Assembly (NCBI RefSeq): GCF_900460525.1
Contig: NZ_UHIY01000001.1
Span: 4,464,001-4,528,000 of the forward strand
Direction: 5' to 3'
Length of the DNA stretch: 64,000 nucleotides
Source of the DNA: Yersinia kristensenii
GTDB lineage: Bacteria > Pseudomonadota > Gammaproteobacteria > Enterobacterales > Enterobacteriaceae
Shown one piece after another: positions 54,730 to 64,000 of the stretch; position 1 is the stretch's first letter; every line of letters starts with the position of its first letter. Under the pieces are notes generated by a model, which had not been told where the DNA came from, did not search any database, and saw nothing but the letters and a program-made list of their open reading frames with translations. The position numbers and the translations under genes were made by a program.

Positions 54730-56775
54730 GTGAGCCACTCCCCAATCCAAACGGCGACATTAAGCTGGAATGAACAGGGTACACCTGTATCGGAACAGTT
54801 TGGTGACATCTATTTTTCCAATGAAGATGGGCTGGAAGAAACTCACCATGTTTTTCTTAAGGGAAATGGCTTTCCCGAGCGCTTTGTTCAGCACCCGCGA
54901 GATAACTGTATCTTCGCTGAGACTGGTTTTGGCACAGGGTTGAATTTCCTGACATTATGGCGCGATTTCGCCCAATTTCGCCAGCAACATCCCACCGCGA
55001 AACTCCAACGTGTTCACTATATTAGTGTCGAGAAATACCCGCTTCAGGTCGCTGATTTAACCGCAGCCCATGACCATTGGCCGGAGTTGGCCCCTTTTGC
55101 CGAGCAACTGCGTGCTCAGTGGCCATTGCCCCTTGCCGGGTGCCACCGTATTTTGCTGGCAGGTGGCGCTATCACACTGGATCTATGGTTTGGTGATGTG
55201 AATACTCTGCTGCCACAGCTGGATTACAGCTTGAATAATCAGGTAGATGCCTGGTTCCTTGATGGGTTTGCGCCAGCTAAAAACCCTGATATGTGGAATG
55301 ATGCGCTATTTAGTGCCATGGCTCGTATGGCCAGGCCGGGCGGCACATTTGCCACATTTACTGCTGCCGGATTTGTTCGCCGCGGGTTGCAACAAGCAGG
55401 ATTTGACGTCGCGAAAGTCAAAGGTTTTGGCCAGAAACGTGAAATGTTGACCGGCACGTTACCACACCGCCTTCTTAATGCCCCATCCGCACCTTGGTAT
55501 CATCGGCCCTCCGCTACCCATTGTGATGATATCGCCATTATCGGTGGAGGAATTGTCAGCGCATTGACCGCATTGGCCTTGCTGCGCCGTGGTGCCAAAG
55601 TCACACTTTACTGTGCCGATGCACAACCCGCCCAAGGTGCATCAGGTAACCGGCAAGGCGCGCTCTACCCACTGCTGAACGGTAAAAATGATGCGCTGGA
55701 AACCTTCTTCACCAGCGCTTTTACTTTTGCCCGTCGTCAATATGACCAATTGCTTGATCAAGGTATTCACTTTGATCATCAGTGGTGCGGTGTCAGCCAA
55801 TTGGCCTTTGACGAAAAAAGCCGTGGCAAGATTAATAAAATGCTGCAAACCGATTGGCCGCAACAACTGGCCGAAGCGATGAGCCGTGAACAACTTAGTG
55901 CGTTGGCCGGGCTAGATTGCGCTCACGATGGTATCCACTACCCCGCCGGTGGCTGGCTTTGCCCGTCAGACCTCACCACTGCCCTCATGGCGCTGGCACA
56001 ACAACAGGGTATGGTCTGCCACTATGAGCATGAACTGTGTCAGCTAGAACCGGTTGACGGGCTATGGCAGCTTATATTCACATCACCGCAGGTGAACAAA
56101 CAACATACTACGGTGGTGCTGGCCACCGGTCACCGCTTACCCGAATGGCAACAAACCCAGCACCTGCCGCTGTCGGCTGTGCGCGGGCAAGTTTCTCACA
56201 TTCCTACCACGCCGGTACTCAGCCAGTTGCGGCAAGTACTGTGTTATGACGGGTATCTAACTCCAGTAAACCTGGCGAATCAGCATCACTGTATTGGTGC
56301 TAGTTACCAGCGCGGTGATGTGGATACTGATTTTCGTGCCGACGAACAACAAGAGAACCGGGATCGCCTGTTACGTTGCCTGCCGAATGTCAGTTGGCCG
56401 CAGCAAGTGAATATCAGTGATAATCAGGCGCGCTGCGGTGTGCGTTGTGCTATTCGTGATCATTTGCCGATGGTCGGCGCAGTGCCGGATTACAACGCAA
56501 CACTGGTGCAATACCAGGATTTGCCGCGTAAAATCCAGCATGGCGAAGACATTCCCCTCGCGCCGGTGTGGCCAGAGCTATTTATGGTGGGAGCTTTGGG
56601 GTCACGCGGTTTGTGCAGTGCGCCATTAGTAGCTGAGATTCTGGCCGCACAAATGTTTGGCGAACCACAGCCATTAGATGTAACCACGCTGGCGGCACTG
56701 AATCCTAACCGGTTTTGGATTCGAAAATTACTGAAAGGCCGGCCGGTGCAGGCGCGCCCTGCGACTTTATCTTAG
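54730..56775 (+). CDS. mnmC: Bifunctional tRNA 5-methylaminomethyl-2-thiouridine biosynthesis protein MnmC
   Basis: A 681-residue fusion that finishes the wobble-uridine modification of tRNA. The N-terminal methyltransferase domain (about 1-240, [16 protein letters not shown] and [17 protein letters not shown]) methylates; the C-terminal FAD-dependent oxidase domain (about 260-660, dinucleotide motif [18 protein letters not shown] and [14 protein letters not shown]) removes the carboxymethyl part. Start taken at GTG (product begins [13 protein letters not shown]) by comparison with other yersiniae as remembered; an upstream TTG adds seven residues. Divergent from fabB. Confidence 0.93.
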   Translation: MSHSPIQTATLSWNEQGTPVSEQFGDIYFSNEDGLEETHHVFLKGNGFPERFVQHPRDNCIFAETGFGTGLNFLTLWRDFAQFRQQHPTAKLQRVHYISVEKYPLQVADLTAAHDHWPELAPFAEQLRAQWPLPLAGCHRILLAGGAITLDLWFGDVNTLLPQLDYSLNNQVDAWFLDGFAPAKNPDMWNDALFSAMARMARPGGTFATFTAAGFVRRGLQQAGFDVAKVKGFGQKREMLTGTLPHRLLNAPSAPWYHRPSATHCDDIAIIGGGIVSALTALALLRRGAKVTLYCADAQPAQGASGNRQGALYPLLNGKNDALETFFTSAFTFARRQYDQLLDQGIHFDHQWCGVSQLAFDEKSRGKINKMLQTDWPQQLAEAMSREQLSALAGLDCAHDGIHYPAGGWLCPSDLTTALMALAQQQGMVCHYEHELCQLEPVDGLWQLIFTSPQVNKQHTTVVLATGHRLPEWQQTQHLPLSAVRGQVSHIPTTPVLSQLRQVLCYDGYLTPVNLANQHHCIGASYQRGDVDTDFRADEQQENRDRLLRCLPNVSWPQQVNISDNQARCGVRCAIRDHLPMVGAVPDYNATLVQYQDLPRKIQHGEDIPLAPVWPELFMVGALGSRGLCSAPLVAEILAAQMFGEPQPLDVTTLAALNPNRFWIRKLLKGRPVQARPATLS

Positions 56776-56792
56776 CCGGGGACCCGCGGGGT

Positions 56793-57189
56793 GACACCTG
56801 CGGCTTCAAGTACATACGAATCCCCAAAGTCATTGACGTCGCAGGTAGGCAGCAAATGAACAAACCCCGATGAGCTTACACCGGTAAGTGATTCGGGTGC
56901 GTGAGCGCAGCTAACACCCCCTGCGGCTTCAAGAACATGCGAATCCCCAAAGTCATTGACGTCGCAGGTAGGCAGCAAGTGAACAAACCCCGATGAGCTT
57001 ACACCGGTAAGTGATTCGGGTGCGTGAGCGCAGCTAACACCCCCTGCGGCTTCAAGAACATGCGAATCCCCAAAGCCATTGACGTCGCAGGTAGGCAGCA
57101 AGTGAACAAACCCCGATGAGCTTACACCGGTAAGTGATTCGGGTGCGTGAGCGCAGCTAACACCCCCTGCGGCTTCAAGGACGAAGGGG
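56793..57189. repeat. Tandem array of three ERIC copies plus a partial fourth
   Basis: A 123-base unit begins TCCCCAAAG at 56821, 56944 and 57067. The three units differ at very few positions. Before the first, 56793-56820 is an isolated right end (CACCTGCGGCTTCAAG). Each unit carries CGATGAGCTTACACCGGTAAGTGATTCGG as a central hairpin. The last unit runs into the 3' end of yfcL. The array lies between convergent mnmC and yfcL. Confidence 0.9.
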
Positions 57190-57462
57190 ATTTTGGGCTT
57201 GTTCTAATAAACGATCCCACAATCCCAAAACCAAAACCTGATCTGGTGGGGAAAGTTCACCGGCTTTGATGGCCTTATCCAGACTGGTTTGCACCCGGGC
57301 ATGTAGCTGCTCGGCAGTGTGCTCGCCAAACTCTTCGGATTCAGCAACAGCCAATGTCAGATGCCCGCGCAGGTAGCCGCCAGCAAATAAATCATCATCA
57401 CTGGCGTACTCTACCATGTCATCGATCTGCGCCAGGATGTGCGTTTCAAACTCTGCAATCAT
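57175..57462 (-). CDS. yfcL: YfcL family protein with C terminus supplied by ERIC
   Basis: A 95-residue helical, acidic protein collinear with E. coli YfcL (about 92) up to [13 protein letters not shown]; function unknown. The final residues PLRP and the stop codon come from the right end of the adjoining ERIC array (CCCCTTCGTCCTTGA on the coding strand), so insertion probably replaced the native tail. Forty-five bases after epmC in the same direction, as in E. coli. Confidence 0.88.
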   Translation of the reverse strand: MIAEFETHILAQIDDMVEYASDDDLFAGGYLRGHLTLAVAESEEFGEHTAEQLHARVQTSLDKAIKAGELSPPDQVLVLGLWDRLLEQAQNPLRP

Positions 57463-57507
57463 TGCTTTTCCCTAAATTTTTCTTTTATATCAATGTAATA
57501 TATGACA

Positions 57508-58050
57508 CTAAACGAGATCTTCCGGGTAAGGGAAAAGTTCGGCTGCCAACGGCGGCGTATTGTAAAACGATTGTAGCGCCTGAATAAAGCCCGCAGGTCG
57601 TGGGGATATTCCGTTTTCCAGGTGCCACAGGACTTGTTCGCGGACTTTGCGCTGGAATGTGACGCGGTCTGGCTCACAATCACCCTCCAAATTGTCGCAA
57701 CTGACATTGAACGGGAAGCCCGCGGCCACACAAAACATCCACTCCAGTGCCTGAGGTTTGATTTCAACTGCTTCAAACTGACTTTGCGTTAATGCATCAC
57801 GCCCATCAGGACAGTACCAATAGCCAAAATCCACCAATTTACGGCGCTCTTCCCCAGCAATACACCAATGGGAAATTTCATGCATCCCGCTGGCGTAATA
57901 ACCATGGGCGAAAATCACCCGATGATAAGAAAACTGCTCATCGGCGGGCAGATAGATAGGTTCATCATCGCCTTTCACCAACCGGGTATTATATTTCTCG
58001 CTAAAACAGGTATTAAAAATGTCGATTAATTGTTGATAATCATGAGTCAT
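57508..58050 (-). CDS. epmC: Elongation factor P hydroxylase EpmC (YfcM)
   Basis: A 180-residue enzyme that hydroxylates the beta-lysylated lysine of EF-P, the last step after EpmB and EpmA. The metal-binding HEISHW motif (about residue 60) is intact, with SHWCIAGEERRKLVDFGYWYCPDGRD following. The start ATG gives MTHDYQQLIDIFNTCF, matching E. coli; a longer open frame of 51 codons upstream is translated ERIC sequence and is rejected. The promoter region directly upstream is an ERIC copy with an insert. Confidence 0.92.
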   Translation of the reverse strand: MTHDYQQLIDIFNTCFSEKYNTRLVKGDDEPIYLPADEQFSYHRVIFAHGYYASGMHEISHWCIAGEERRKLVDFGYWYCPDGRDALTQSQFEAVEIKPQALEWMFCVAAGFPFNVSCDNLEGDCEPDRVTFQRKVREQVLWHLENGISPRPAGFIQALQSFYNTPPLAAELFPYPEDLV

Positions 58051-58070
58051 GCTTGGGTCCGTAAGAGCAC

Positions 58071-58272
<202 letters not shown>

Positions 58273-58281
58273 AAATATGAA

Positions 58282-59088
58282 TTAGGCGAAAACGTGTAAT
58301 CCTAGCCAGGCGGAGATCTCGGCACCGTGGCTGTCGTACAGCAGCTTGCAGCTCATGACGAATGACACCACGACAATCATTGGGCGAATCAATTTCTGCC
58401 CTTGGGTCAATACCATGTGAGCACCAAGGCGTGCGCCCAGAACTTGCCCCACCAGCATCACCAACCCGATACTCCACACCACTTTGCCGCCGACAATGAA
58501 GAAAATCAGACTGCCTAGATTGGAAGTAAAATTGAGCACTTTGGCATGTGCCGTGGATTTCGCCAGATTAAAACCGCACAGAGTCACAAAAGCCAATGCA
58601 TAGAAAGAACCGGCACCGGGGCCAAAGAAACCATCATAAAAGCCCACACCGCCACCGGCAATCAAAGCAAATGGCACCGCCGACAAACGGCGTTGCTGGT
58701 CAACTTCACCGAGCTTAGGGGTCACCAGAAAATAGACCCCAATACCTATGACCAGCAGCGGCAGGATTTGGCGCAGAATATCGGCCCGCATATGCTGGAC
58801 TAAAATAGCGCCCAGCATTGATCCCACCACAGTAAGAGCAATGGTAAGCTTTTGTTCTTTCAGATTAACCGCCCCACGGCGGATAAAATAAAGGCTGGCG
58901 GAAAATGATCCACCGACCGATTGCAGCTTGTTGGTTGCCAAAACCTGTGCCGGAGGTAACCCCACCGCCAGCAGCGCCGGGACAGTCAGTAGCCCGCCGC
59001 CGCCCGCAATGGAATCAATAAATCCGGCCAATAGAGCGACTAAAAACAATATCCCCAAAACCGCAGGACCAAGGGCAAACCAATCCAT
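58282..59088 (-). CDS. yfcA: TauE/SafE-family membrane protein YfcA
   Basis: A 268-residue inner-membrane protein with about eight hydrophobic segments; E. coli YfcA is 269. The start FIDSIAGGGGLLTVPALLAVG and the mid-protein IAGGGVGFYDGFFGPGAGSF are the two repeated signature loops of the TauE/SafE family of sulphur or organic-acid exporters. Substrate unknown. It begins three bases after the mepA stop, so the two share a transcript. Confidence 0.9.
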   Translation of the reverse strand: MDWFALGPAVLGILFLVALLAGFIDSIAGGGGLLTVPALLAVGLPPAQVLATNKLQSVGGSFSASLYFIRRGAVNLKEQKLTIALTVVGSMLGAILVQHMRADILRQILPLLVIGIGVYFLVTPKLGEVDQQRRLSAVPFALIAGGGVGFYDGFFGPGAGSFYALAFVTLCGFNLAKSTAHAKVLNFTSNLGSLIFFIVGGKVVWSIGLVMLVGQVLGARLGAHMVLTQGQKLIRPMIVVVSFVMSCKLLYDSHGAEISAWLGLHVFA

Positions 59089-59091
59089 GAT

Positions 59092-59919
59092 TTATTCCGC
59101 AGCGAAATGGTTATCCAGCAAAGCCTGACAGGAAGGCGGCAATGGCGGTGGTAAGGTTTTACCCGGTTTAGCACTTGGCTGATGGGGCTGGAACCAGCTT
59201 TCTAACTCTGCACCACACCCATCCCCCGGCGGTGGTGTGTCTTGATCCAGACATTCCAAGCTATCTGCCGGGCAGCGCAAGCGCACATGCATATGGGCAC
59301 GATGGCCAAACCACGGGCGCACTTTATGCAGCCAGTTACGATCCGCACCAGCATCTAAACAAAGCTGCTTTTTAATCGCCGGATTGACGAAAATACGTGT
59401 CACTTCATTATCATTGGCGGCCAGTTTAATCAGGCTTTCAACTTGTGGCTGCCATAATGCTGGCACCACTCGCTTACCATCAACAGCTACCAAATCAATA
59501 GGTTGCGGTTTTAATAATTGCTGCTGGCTCCAACGCTGTTTCGGCAATTGTAGCCAAATATCCACATCCAGCCCCGACTGATGGCTGGCATGACCGCTAC
59601 TAAAACGCCCACCTGCGGGCATCGCCATATCACCAATCAACACTGTCCCGAGCTGACTTTTCTGGGCTTTATCACTTAGCCGATGGATAAAATTCAGCAA
59701 ATCCGGATGACCAAAATAACGGCGTTGATCTGGACGCATCACCTGATAATCTGCCGATTCAAGCGGTAACGGCATCGCGCCGATAACACAACCATTGGCA
59801 AAACCACCAATTGACTGCGGAGCCCCTGCTACCGGGTGGGTAATCTGTTGCCATGGCGTCGCGGCCATAACCGGGCTGATGGCCACCAGAGCCAATAAGC
59901 CCGTTATCCATTTTTTCAT
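59092..59919 (-). CDS. mepA: Penicillin-insensitive murein endopeptidase MepA
   Basis: Periplasmic LAS-type metallopeptidase that cuts D-Ala-mDAP cross-bridges in peptidoglycan. Precursor of 275 residues with signal peptide [20 protein letters not shown]. Zinc ligands are visible in [17 protein letters not shown] (His and Asp) and in [12 protein letters not shown] (His). Length and disulphide cysteines match E. coli MepA (274). Operon aroC-mepA-yfcA; five bases after aroC. Confidence 0.95.
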   Translation of the reverse strand: MKKWITGLLALVAISPVMAATPWQQITHPVAGAPQSIGGFANGCVIGAMPLPLESADYQVMRPDQRRYFGHPDLLNFIHRLSDKAQKSQLGTVLIGDMAMPAGGRFSSGHASHQSGLDVDIWLQLPKQRWSQQQLLKPQPIDLVAVDGKRVVPALWQPQVESLIKLAANDNEVTRIFVNPAIKKQLCLDAGADRNWLHKVRPWFGHRAHMHVRLRCPADSLECLDQDTPPPGDGCGAELESWFQPHQPSAKPGKTLPPPLPPSCQALLDNHFAAE

Positions 59920-59924
59920 GGTGC

Positions 59925-61010
59925 TTACCAGCGCGGAACGTCTGAAACCACATCACCACACTGTGCACGCTGGCGCAGCAGGTGATCCATTAACACAATC
60001 GCCATCATGGCTTCGGCAATCGGAACGGCACGAATACCGACGCAAGGGTCATGGCGGCCCTTGGTGATCATCTCAACCGCTTCGCCCTGCCGGTTAATCG
60101 TCTGCCCCGGAACCGTGATACTGGAAGTTGGTTTCAATGCGATATGCGCCACAATCGGCTGCCCACTGCTGATGCCACCTAAAATGCCGCCTGCATGGTT
60201 GCTTTGGAAACCCTGCGGGGTAATTTCATCGCGGTTTTCACTGCCGCGTTTGGTTACCACCGCAAAACCATCACCAATTTCGACCCCTTTTACCGCATTG
60301 ATGCTCATCAGCGCATGAGCCAAATCTGCATCTAAACGGTCAAATACTGGCTCGCCTAAACCGACTGGGACATGTTCAGCCACTACCGTAATTTTAGCGC
60401 CAATAGAGTCACCGGCCTTTTTTAGCTCGCGCATCAGGGCATCCAGTGACTCCAATTTGCTCACATCCGGGCAGAAGAATGGGTTTTGTTCAACTTGATC
60501 CCAATCAACCACATCACAGCTGATATCACCGATTTGTGCTAAATAACCGCGTACCTGTACACCAAATTTCTGCGCCAGATATTTTTTCGCGATTGCACCC
60601 GCGGCAACGCGCATCGCCGTTTCACGAGCAGAAGAGCGACCACCGCCGCGATAATCGCGTACACCGTATTTTTGCTCATAGGTGTAATCGGCGTGGCCTG
60701 GGCGAAATACATCTTTAATCGCACTGTAATCTTGTGAGCGCTGGTCAGTATTTTCAATCATCAAGCCGATACTGGTACCGGTAGTGACTCCCTCGAACAC
60801 ACCAGACAAAATGCGCACCTGATCCGGTTCGCGGCGTTGAGTGGTATAGCGCGAGGTGCCAGGGCGACGTCGGTCGAGATCCAACTGGATATCAGCCTCG
60901 GTGATAGGAATACCCGGTGGAACACCATCGATAATACATCCCAAGGCGATGCCGTGAGACTCACCAAAAGTGGTGACGCGGAAAAACTGCCCAATACTGT
61001 TCCCAGCCAT
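59925..61010 (-). CDS. aroC: Chorismate synthase AroC
   Basis: Makes chorismate from 5-enolpyruvylshikimate-3-phosphate with reduced FMN. The 361-residue product shows the family signatures [17 protein letters not shown] at the start, [21 protein letters not shown] and [16 protein letters not shown], and [15 protein letters not shown] near the C terminus. Equal in length to E. coli AroC. The ATG after AAGGAGCCGTG is used. Downstream of prmB as in E. coli. Confidence 0.97.
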   Translation of the reverse strand: MAGNSIGQFFRVTTFGESHGIALGCIIDGVPPGIPITEADIQLDLDRRRPGTSRYTTQRREPDQVRILSGVFEGVTTGTSIGLMIENTDQRSQDYSAIKDVFRPGHADYTYEQKYGVRDYRGGGRSSARETAMRVAAGAIAKKYLAQKFGVQVRGYLAQIGDISCDVVDWDQVEQNPFFCPDVSKLESLDALMRELKKAGDSIGAKITVVAEHVPVGLGEPVFDRLDADLAHALMSINAVKGVEIGDGFAVVTKRGSENRDEITPQGFQSNHAGGILGGISSGQPIVAHIALKPTSSITVPGQTINRQGEAVEMITKGRHDPCVGIRAVPIAEAMMAIVLMDHLLRQRAQCGDVVSDVPRW

Positions 61011-61086
61011 CACGGCTCCTTGAATTCTCTAATAAGCACTTTGTCGGGCCGGTATTCCCCGCCCTGACAGATTGATAAGTGAATGA

Positions 61087-62019
61087 TTAATCGCGATACA
61101 TACTGAAATGTGGCGCACAGTCAATCAGTTGCTGCTTAGTCAGCATAAAGACGCCGTCACCGCCATTGTCAAACTCCAGCCAAGTGAACGGCACATCCGG
61201 ATATTGATCCATTAAATGCACCATGCTATTGCCCACTTCGCAAATCAGCACACCATCATCTTGTAAAAAGTCTGGCGCACAAGCCAGAATGCGGCGGGCT
61301 AGTTTCAGACCATCGCTACCCGCAGCCAAGCCCAGCTCAGGTTCAAAGCGGAACTCATCCGGTAAATCGGCCATATCTTCGGCATCAACATACGGCGGGT
61401 TGGTGACAATCAGGTCATATTTGATCGGCGGTAAATCACGGAATAGATCGGAGCGAATTGGCGTGACCTGATGCTCCATACCATGCTGCTGAATATTGTG
61501 CTCAGTGACTGCCAACACGTCATTGGAGATATCAACGGCATCCACTTCCGCTTCTGGGAAAGCATACGCGCAAGCAATAGCAATACAGCCGCTGCCGGTA
61601 CACATATCCAAAATATGCTTAGGTTGATGACGAATCAGCCCATCAAAATTGTTATTAATCAACTCGCCAATGGGTGAGCGTGGCACCAATACGCGCTCAT
61701 CAACATAATATTCCATGCCACAGAACCAGGCTTTATTTGTCAGGTAAGCAACAGGAATACGCTCATTGACCCGGCGAATAACTCGCTCGACAATACGATG
61801 GCGCTCACTGGATGTCAGGCGCGCATTGCGCATATCTTCCGGAATATCTATCGGTAAAAATAGGCTGGGAAAAACCAATTGCACTGCTTCGTCCCACGGA
61901 TTATCAGTACCGTGACCATAAAAAATATTGGCCGCGTTAAAACGGCTGACTGCCCAACGCAGCATATCCTGAATGGTGTGCAGCTCATTTACTGCTTCGT
62001 CGACGAAAATCTTGTCCAA
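61087..62019 (-). CDS. prmB: 50S ribosomal protein L3 glutamine methyltransferase PrmB
   Basis: Methylates a glutamine of ribosomal protein L3 (Gln150 in E. coli). The 310-residue SAM-dependent enzyme has an N-terminal helical domain and a Rossmann domain with [20 protein letters not shown] and the catalytic NPPY in [14 protein letters not shown]. Same length as E. coli PrmB. First gene of prmB-aroC-mepA-yfcA; divergent from smrB. Confidence 0.95.
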   Translation of the reverse strand: MDKIFVDEAVNELHTIQDMLRWAVSRFNAANIFYGHGTDNPWDEAVQLVFPSLFLPIDIPEDMRNARLTSSERHRIVERVIRRVNERIPVAYLTNKAWFCGMEYYVDERVLVPRSPIGELINNNFDGLIRHQPKHILDMCTGSGCIAIACAYAFPEAEVDAVDISNDVLAVTEHNIQQHGMEHQVTPIRSDLFRDLPPIKYDLIVTNPPYVDAEDMADLPDEFRFEPELGLAAGSDGLKLARRILACAPDFLQDDGVLICEVGNSMVHLMDQYPDVPFTWLEFDNGGDGVFMLTKQQLIDCAPHFSMYRD

Positions 62020-62225
62020 GGTATTCTCCAGCTAGGGCGTAAAATCATTATCTATGCCCCTAGTTTGCCATGAAGCCCGCCACAAATCAGCAGCAATACA
62101 TCAGTTGAATGATAACGAAATAATGAAATAGACATTAAAGCCATCAATCCTACCGTTACATTTATTTAGACAGATGCATCTCAACAGGTAAACTGGGTAA
62201 ATTGCATAAGTACGATGAACAGAGA

Positions 62226-62756
62226 ATGAAAAATAAATATCACCTGACAACAGATGAATTAGAACTATTTAAAGAGTCAATAACCGGAACTAAGAGGCTG
62301 AAACAAGACACGATTGTCCATCGTACGCCCCCCAAACTCGGCAAAAAAATTGCGCCGGAGCGGTTGCTGCAAGAGCAAGTTGATGCCAGCTATTATTTTT
62401 CTGATGAATTCCAACCGCAATTAGATACCGATGGCCCGACACGCTATGTGCGGCCAGGTGTTGATCATTTTGAAGTCAAAAAGCTGCGGCGTGGCGATTA
62501 CTCACCCGATATGTTTTTAGATTTACACGGATTAACCCAGAAACAAGCTAAACAAGAGTTGGGGGCATTGATTGCAGCCTGCAAACGCGAGCATGTGCAT
62601 TGCGCCTGTGTTATGCATGGGCATGGCAAACATGTTTTGAAGCAGCAAACCCCACTGTGGCTGGCACAACATCCCGATGTGCTGGCATTCCATCAAGCCC
62701 CGAAAGATTGGGGTGGCACGGCGGCATTATTGGTATTAATCGAGTTAGAACAGTAG
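62226..62756 (+). CDS. smrB: Ribosome rescue endonuclease SmrB
   Basis: Smr-domain nuclease that cleaves mRNA at collided ribosomes. The product of 176 residues has an N-terminal ribosome-contacting helix region and an Smr domain (about 85-170) with [33 protein letters not shown] and the closing [14 protein letters not shown] and HGHG are the active-site motifs. I use the ATG that gives [13 protein letters not shown]; an in-frame TTG eight codons earlier is possible. Ribosome binding site weak. Divergent from prmB. Confidence 0.92.
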   Translation: MKNKYHLTTDELELFKESITGTKRLKQDTIVHRTPPKLGKKIAPERLLQEQVDASYYFSDEFQPQLDTDGPTRYVRPGVDHFEVKKLRRGDYSPDMFLDLHGLTQKQAKQELGALIAACKREHVHCACVMHGHGKHVLKQQTPLWLAQHPDVLAFHQAPKDWGGTAALLVLIELEQ

Positions 62757-62787
62757 CCGAATTGGCTGGTAGGATGCATTTTTCTGC

Positions 62788-62815
62788 CACACACATGCAG
62801 TTTTAAGTATGGCGG
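62788..62815 (+). repeat. Degenerate ERIC right end after smrB
   Basis: CACACACATGCAGTTTTAAGTATGGCGGG resembles the ERIC right end (CACATGCAGCTTGAAGTATGACGGG) with several changes. Confidence 0.5.
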
Positions 62816-62867
62816 GGAGAGGCGCGACAGTGATGCCGCACCCTTTGAACATTGACTCAGATGATAC

Positions 62868-63359
62868 TTAGCCGTGACAAGCTTTCGCTAAAAGTTGTGT
62901 TGGGCTAACCTGCCAGTCAAGAGTCCCTTTGCCTGTTTCGTCATTCAAATCAACACGCGCGATAGCTGAAGTCGCAAACATTGGCGGGCATTGCCCCGGA
63001 CAAAGTTCAGCCACCAAATACCCAACCAGCGGCAGGTGCGAAATAACCAACACTGCGGCACAATCTTCTTTTGCCAGTGCTTGTAAATAGCAACAAATAA
63101 AAGCGGCATCCCCACCCGGCGTTAATTCTGGCATGACTTCCTGCTCTGCCGGAAGCGTCATTACCTCGCGCACCACTGCCAATGTTTGCCCTGCGCGTAA
63201 GTATGGGCTAACCAAAATCCTTTCAATATCGACTGACTGGTCGTTTAACCAGCTGGCCATCTGGCGTGATTCATCCTGACCACACAGAGTAAGAGGCCTT
63301 TGCGCATCACTAGGTGCGTTAAGGGCCGCGTCACCGTGACGCATAATGAAAACTTGCAT
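62868..63359 (-). CDS. sixA: Phosphohistidine phosphatase SixA
   Basis: A 163-residue histidine phosphatase with the RHG motif at the N terminus (FIMRHGDAALNAPSD) and a second catalytic histidine in VISHLPLVGYL. In E. coli SixA acts on phosphohistidine of the nitrogen-PTS carrier NPr and earlier of ArcB. Length matches (161). The ATG is followed by normal enteric sequence; located between smrB and fadJ as in E. coli. Confidence 0.93.
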   Translation of the reverse strand: MQVFIMRHGDAALNAPSDAQRPLTLCGQDESRQMASWLNDQSVDIERILVSPYLRAGQTLAVVREVMTLPAEQEVMPELTPGGDAAFICCYLQALAKEDCAAVLVISHLPLVGYLVAELCPGQCPPMFATSAIARVDLNDETGKGTLDWQVSPTQLLAKACHG

Positions 63360-63741
63360 ATTGCACCGTTTTTGTTAACAAAATAACGCTATACAGAAAC
63401 GCTTTGCGTGCTGTACCGCCGAAACCTTTGCTTGAAAGCAAAGAAACTTCATAACGATAACGCGCCGTCTCTCTATGGCGGCCGGGCATTTTGCCTGAAA
63501 CTAAAGGTAAAGAAAATGGCTGTTTTTACACCAGTAACACCGACAGCCAACCTTGATTGGTTACAGAGTAACCATATCAACAGCTTAATCTAAACTCTAT
63601 CACCTGCACAATAAATGGCTATTCATTCATTTTGGCACGAATAGTCACTTTGCGTGATTCTGATTTAAAGTAGCGCGGGTTACCCCCAGTGTACAGCCAC
63701 CTGAATGGTTAGAATTGCAGGTGGTGATCCCGTTCACACTC
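63360..63741. other. Intergenic region between sixA and fadJ
   Basis: No gene is supported in 382 bases; a 61-codon frame at 63408-63593 shows no family features. CCACCTG and CAGGTGG at 63697-63724 form a small dyad before the fadJ 3' end, without a T run on the fadJ strand, so it is not a clear terminator. Confidence 0.5.
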
Positions 63742-64000
63742 TTAATTATCGGGATTGACTGCCCGCTCAGTCATACTCTCTTCCAGGGGATAAAATCTTT
63801 GTTGCTGCTCGGCCATCGTGACTAATAATGGGCAAGGTTCAAAGCGCTCGCCATACTGCTGCGCGAGTAAATTCAGTGTTTTTACCACTTTTTCTGCACC
63901 CAGGCTGTCCATATAGCGGAAAGGCCCGCCTAAAAACGGTGGGAAGCCAATCCCGAACACCGCACCAATATCCCCATCGCGTGGGTTACGGATAATAGAT
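63742..64000 (-). CDS. fadJ: Fatty acid oxidation complex alpha subunit FadJ, C-terminal part
   Basis: The frame is open to the window edge; only the last 86 codons or so are present. The visible product [31 protein letters not shown] is the end of the 3-hydroxyacyl-CoA dehydrogenase C-terminal domain of FadJ (YfcX), the anaerobic beta-oxidation hydratase-dehydrogenase. Gene order after sixA agrees with E. coli. The rest, including hydratase and NAD domains, lies beyond the window. Confidence 0.93.
   Translation of the reverse strand, partial: SIIRNPRDGDIGAVFGIGFPPFLGGPFRYMDSLGAEKVVKTLNLLAQQYGERFEPCPLLVTMAEQQQRFYPLEESMTERAVNPDN

Noticed and set aside
56772..57101. A 109-codon frame on the minus strand encoding a perfect-looking internal protein repeat (LLPTCDVNDFGDSHVLEAAGG...).
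   Set aside because: It is translated ERIC array: the 123-base unit is 41 codons, so the frame stays open through copies. No ribosome binding site or family match.
63408..63593. A 61-codon frame between sixA and fadJ.
   Set aside because: No supporting signal; composition like intergenic DNA.

Overview
The window looks like a chromosomal segment of a Yersinia species. Protein sequences closely follow Escherichia coli orthologues, gene order follows the E. coli alaA-to-fadJ backbone, and the intergenic spaces are full of ERIC repeats in forms typical of yersiniae. I would guess the Y. enterocolitica group rather than Y. pestis, but cannot prove species from the sequence alone. No rRNA, tRNA, CRISPR array, insertion-sequence transposase or prophage gene was seen.

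Backbone, left to right: alaA, yfbR, yfbS, yfbT, yfbU, yfbV, ackA-pta; yfcD, yfcE, yfcH; hisJQMP, ubiX, purF, cvpA, dedD, folC, accD, dedA, truA, usg, pdxB; flk; fabB, mnmC, yfcL, epmC, yfcA, mepA, aroC, prmB, smrB, sixA and the 3' end of fadJ. These genes cover acetate overflow, histidine uptake, purine, folate, fatty-acid, pyridoxal and chorismate synthesis, tRNA modification and ribosome or EF-P maintenance.

Accessory blocks sit in four junctions of that backbone. (1) Between pta and yfcD lies a LacI-type regulator divergent from a three-gene ascorbate-family PTS (EIIA-EIIB-EIIC) with no catabolic enzyme beside it. (2) Between yfcE and yfcH is a small EAL-domain protein. (3) Between pdxB and flk are an AraC regulator with a divergent EamA exporter, a MocR regulator with a divergent EamA exporter, and the four-gene scsABCD thiol/copper-tolerance operon. 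(4) Between flk and fabB are a YbiR-like anion permease, glucose-1-phosphatase, a LacI-controlled beta-glucoside operon (EIIB, EIIC, 6-phospho-beta-glucosidase, EIIA, LamB-type porin), a YgeA-like racemase and a PAS-GGDEF cyclase.

The most unusual structure I found is outside the genes. Just upstream of scsA a 17-bp tandem repeat makes a chain of mini-ORFs whose stops overlap the next start (TAATG) and lead into scsA. The beta-glucoside divergent promoter carries two mirror-image CRP-like sites framed by three operator-like palindromes. The MocR divergent promoter holds three direct repeats. ERIC elements occur singly, internally deleted, with an insert, and in tandem arrays of two and three; one supplies the stop codon of yfcL. 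Two further non-ERIC structured repeats lie between alaA and yfbR and between pdxB and usg.

Functions are assigned by remembered family similarity and visible motifs; no database search was run. Regulatory sites are consensus matches read by eye.
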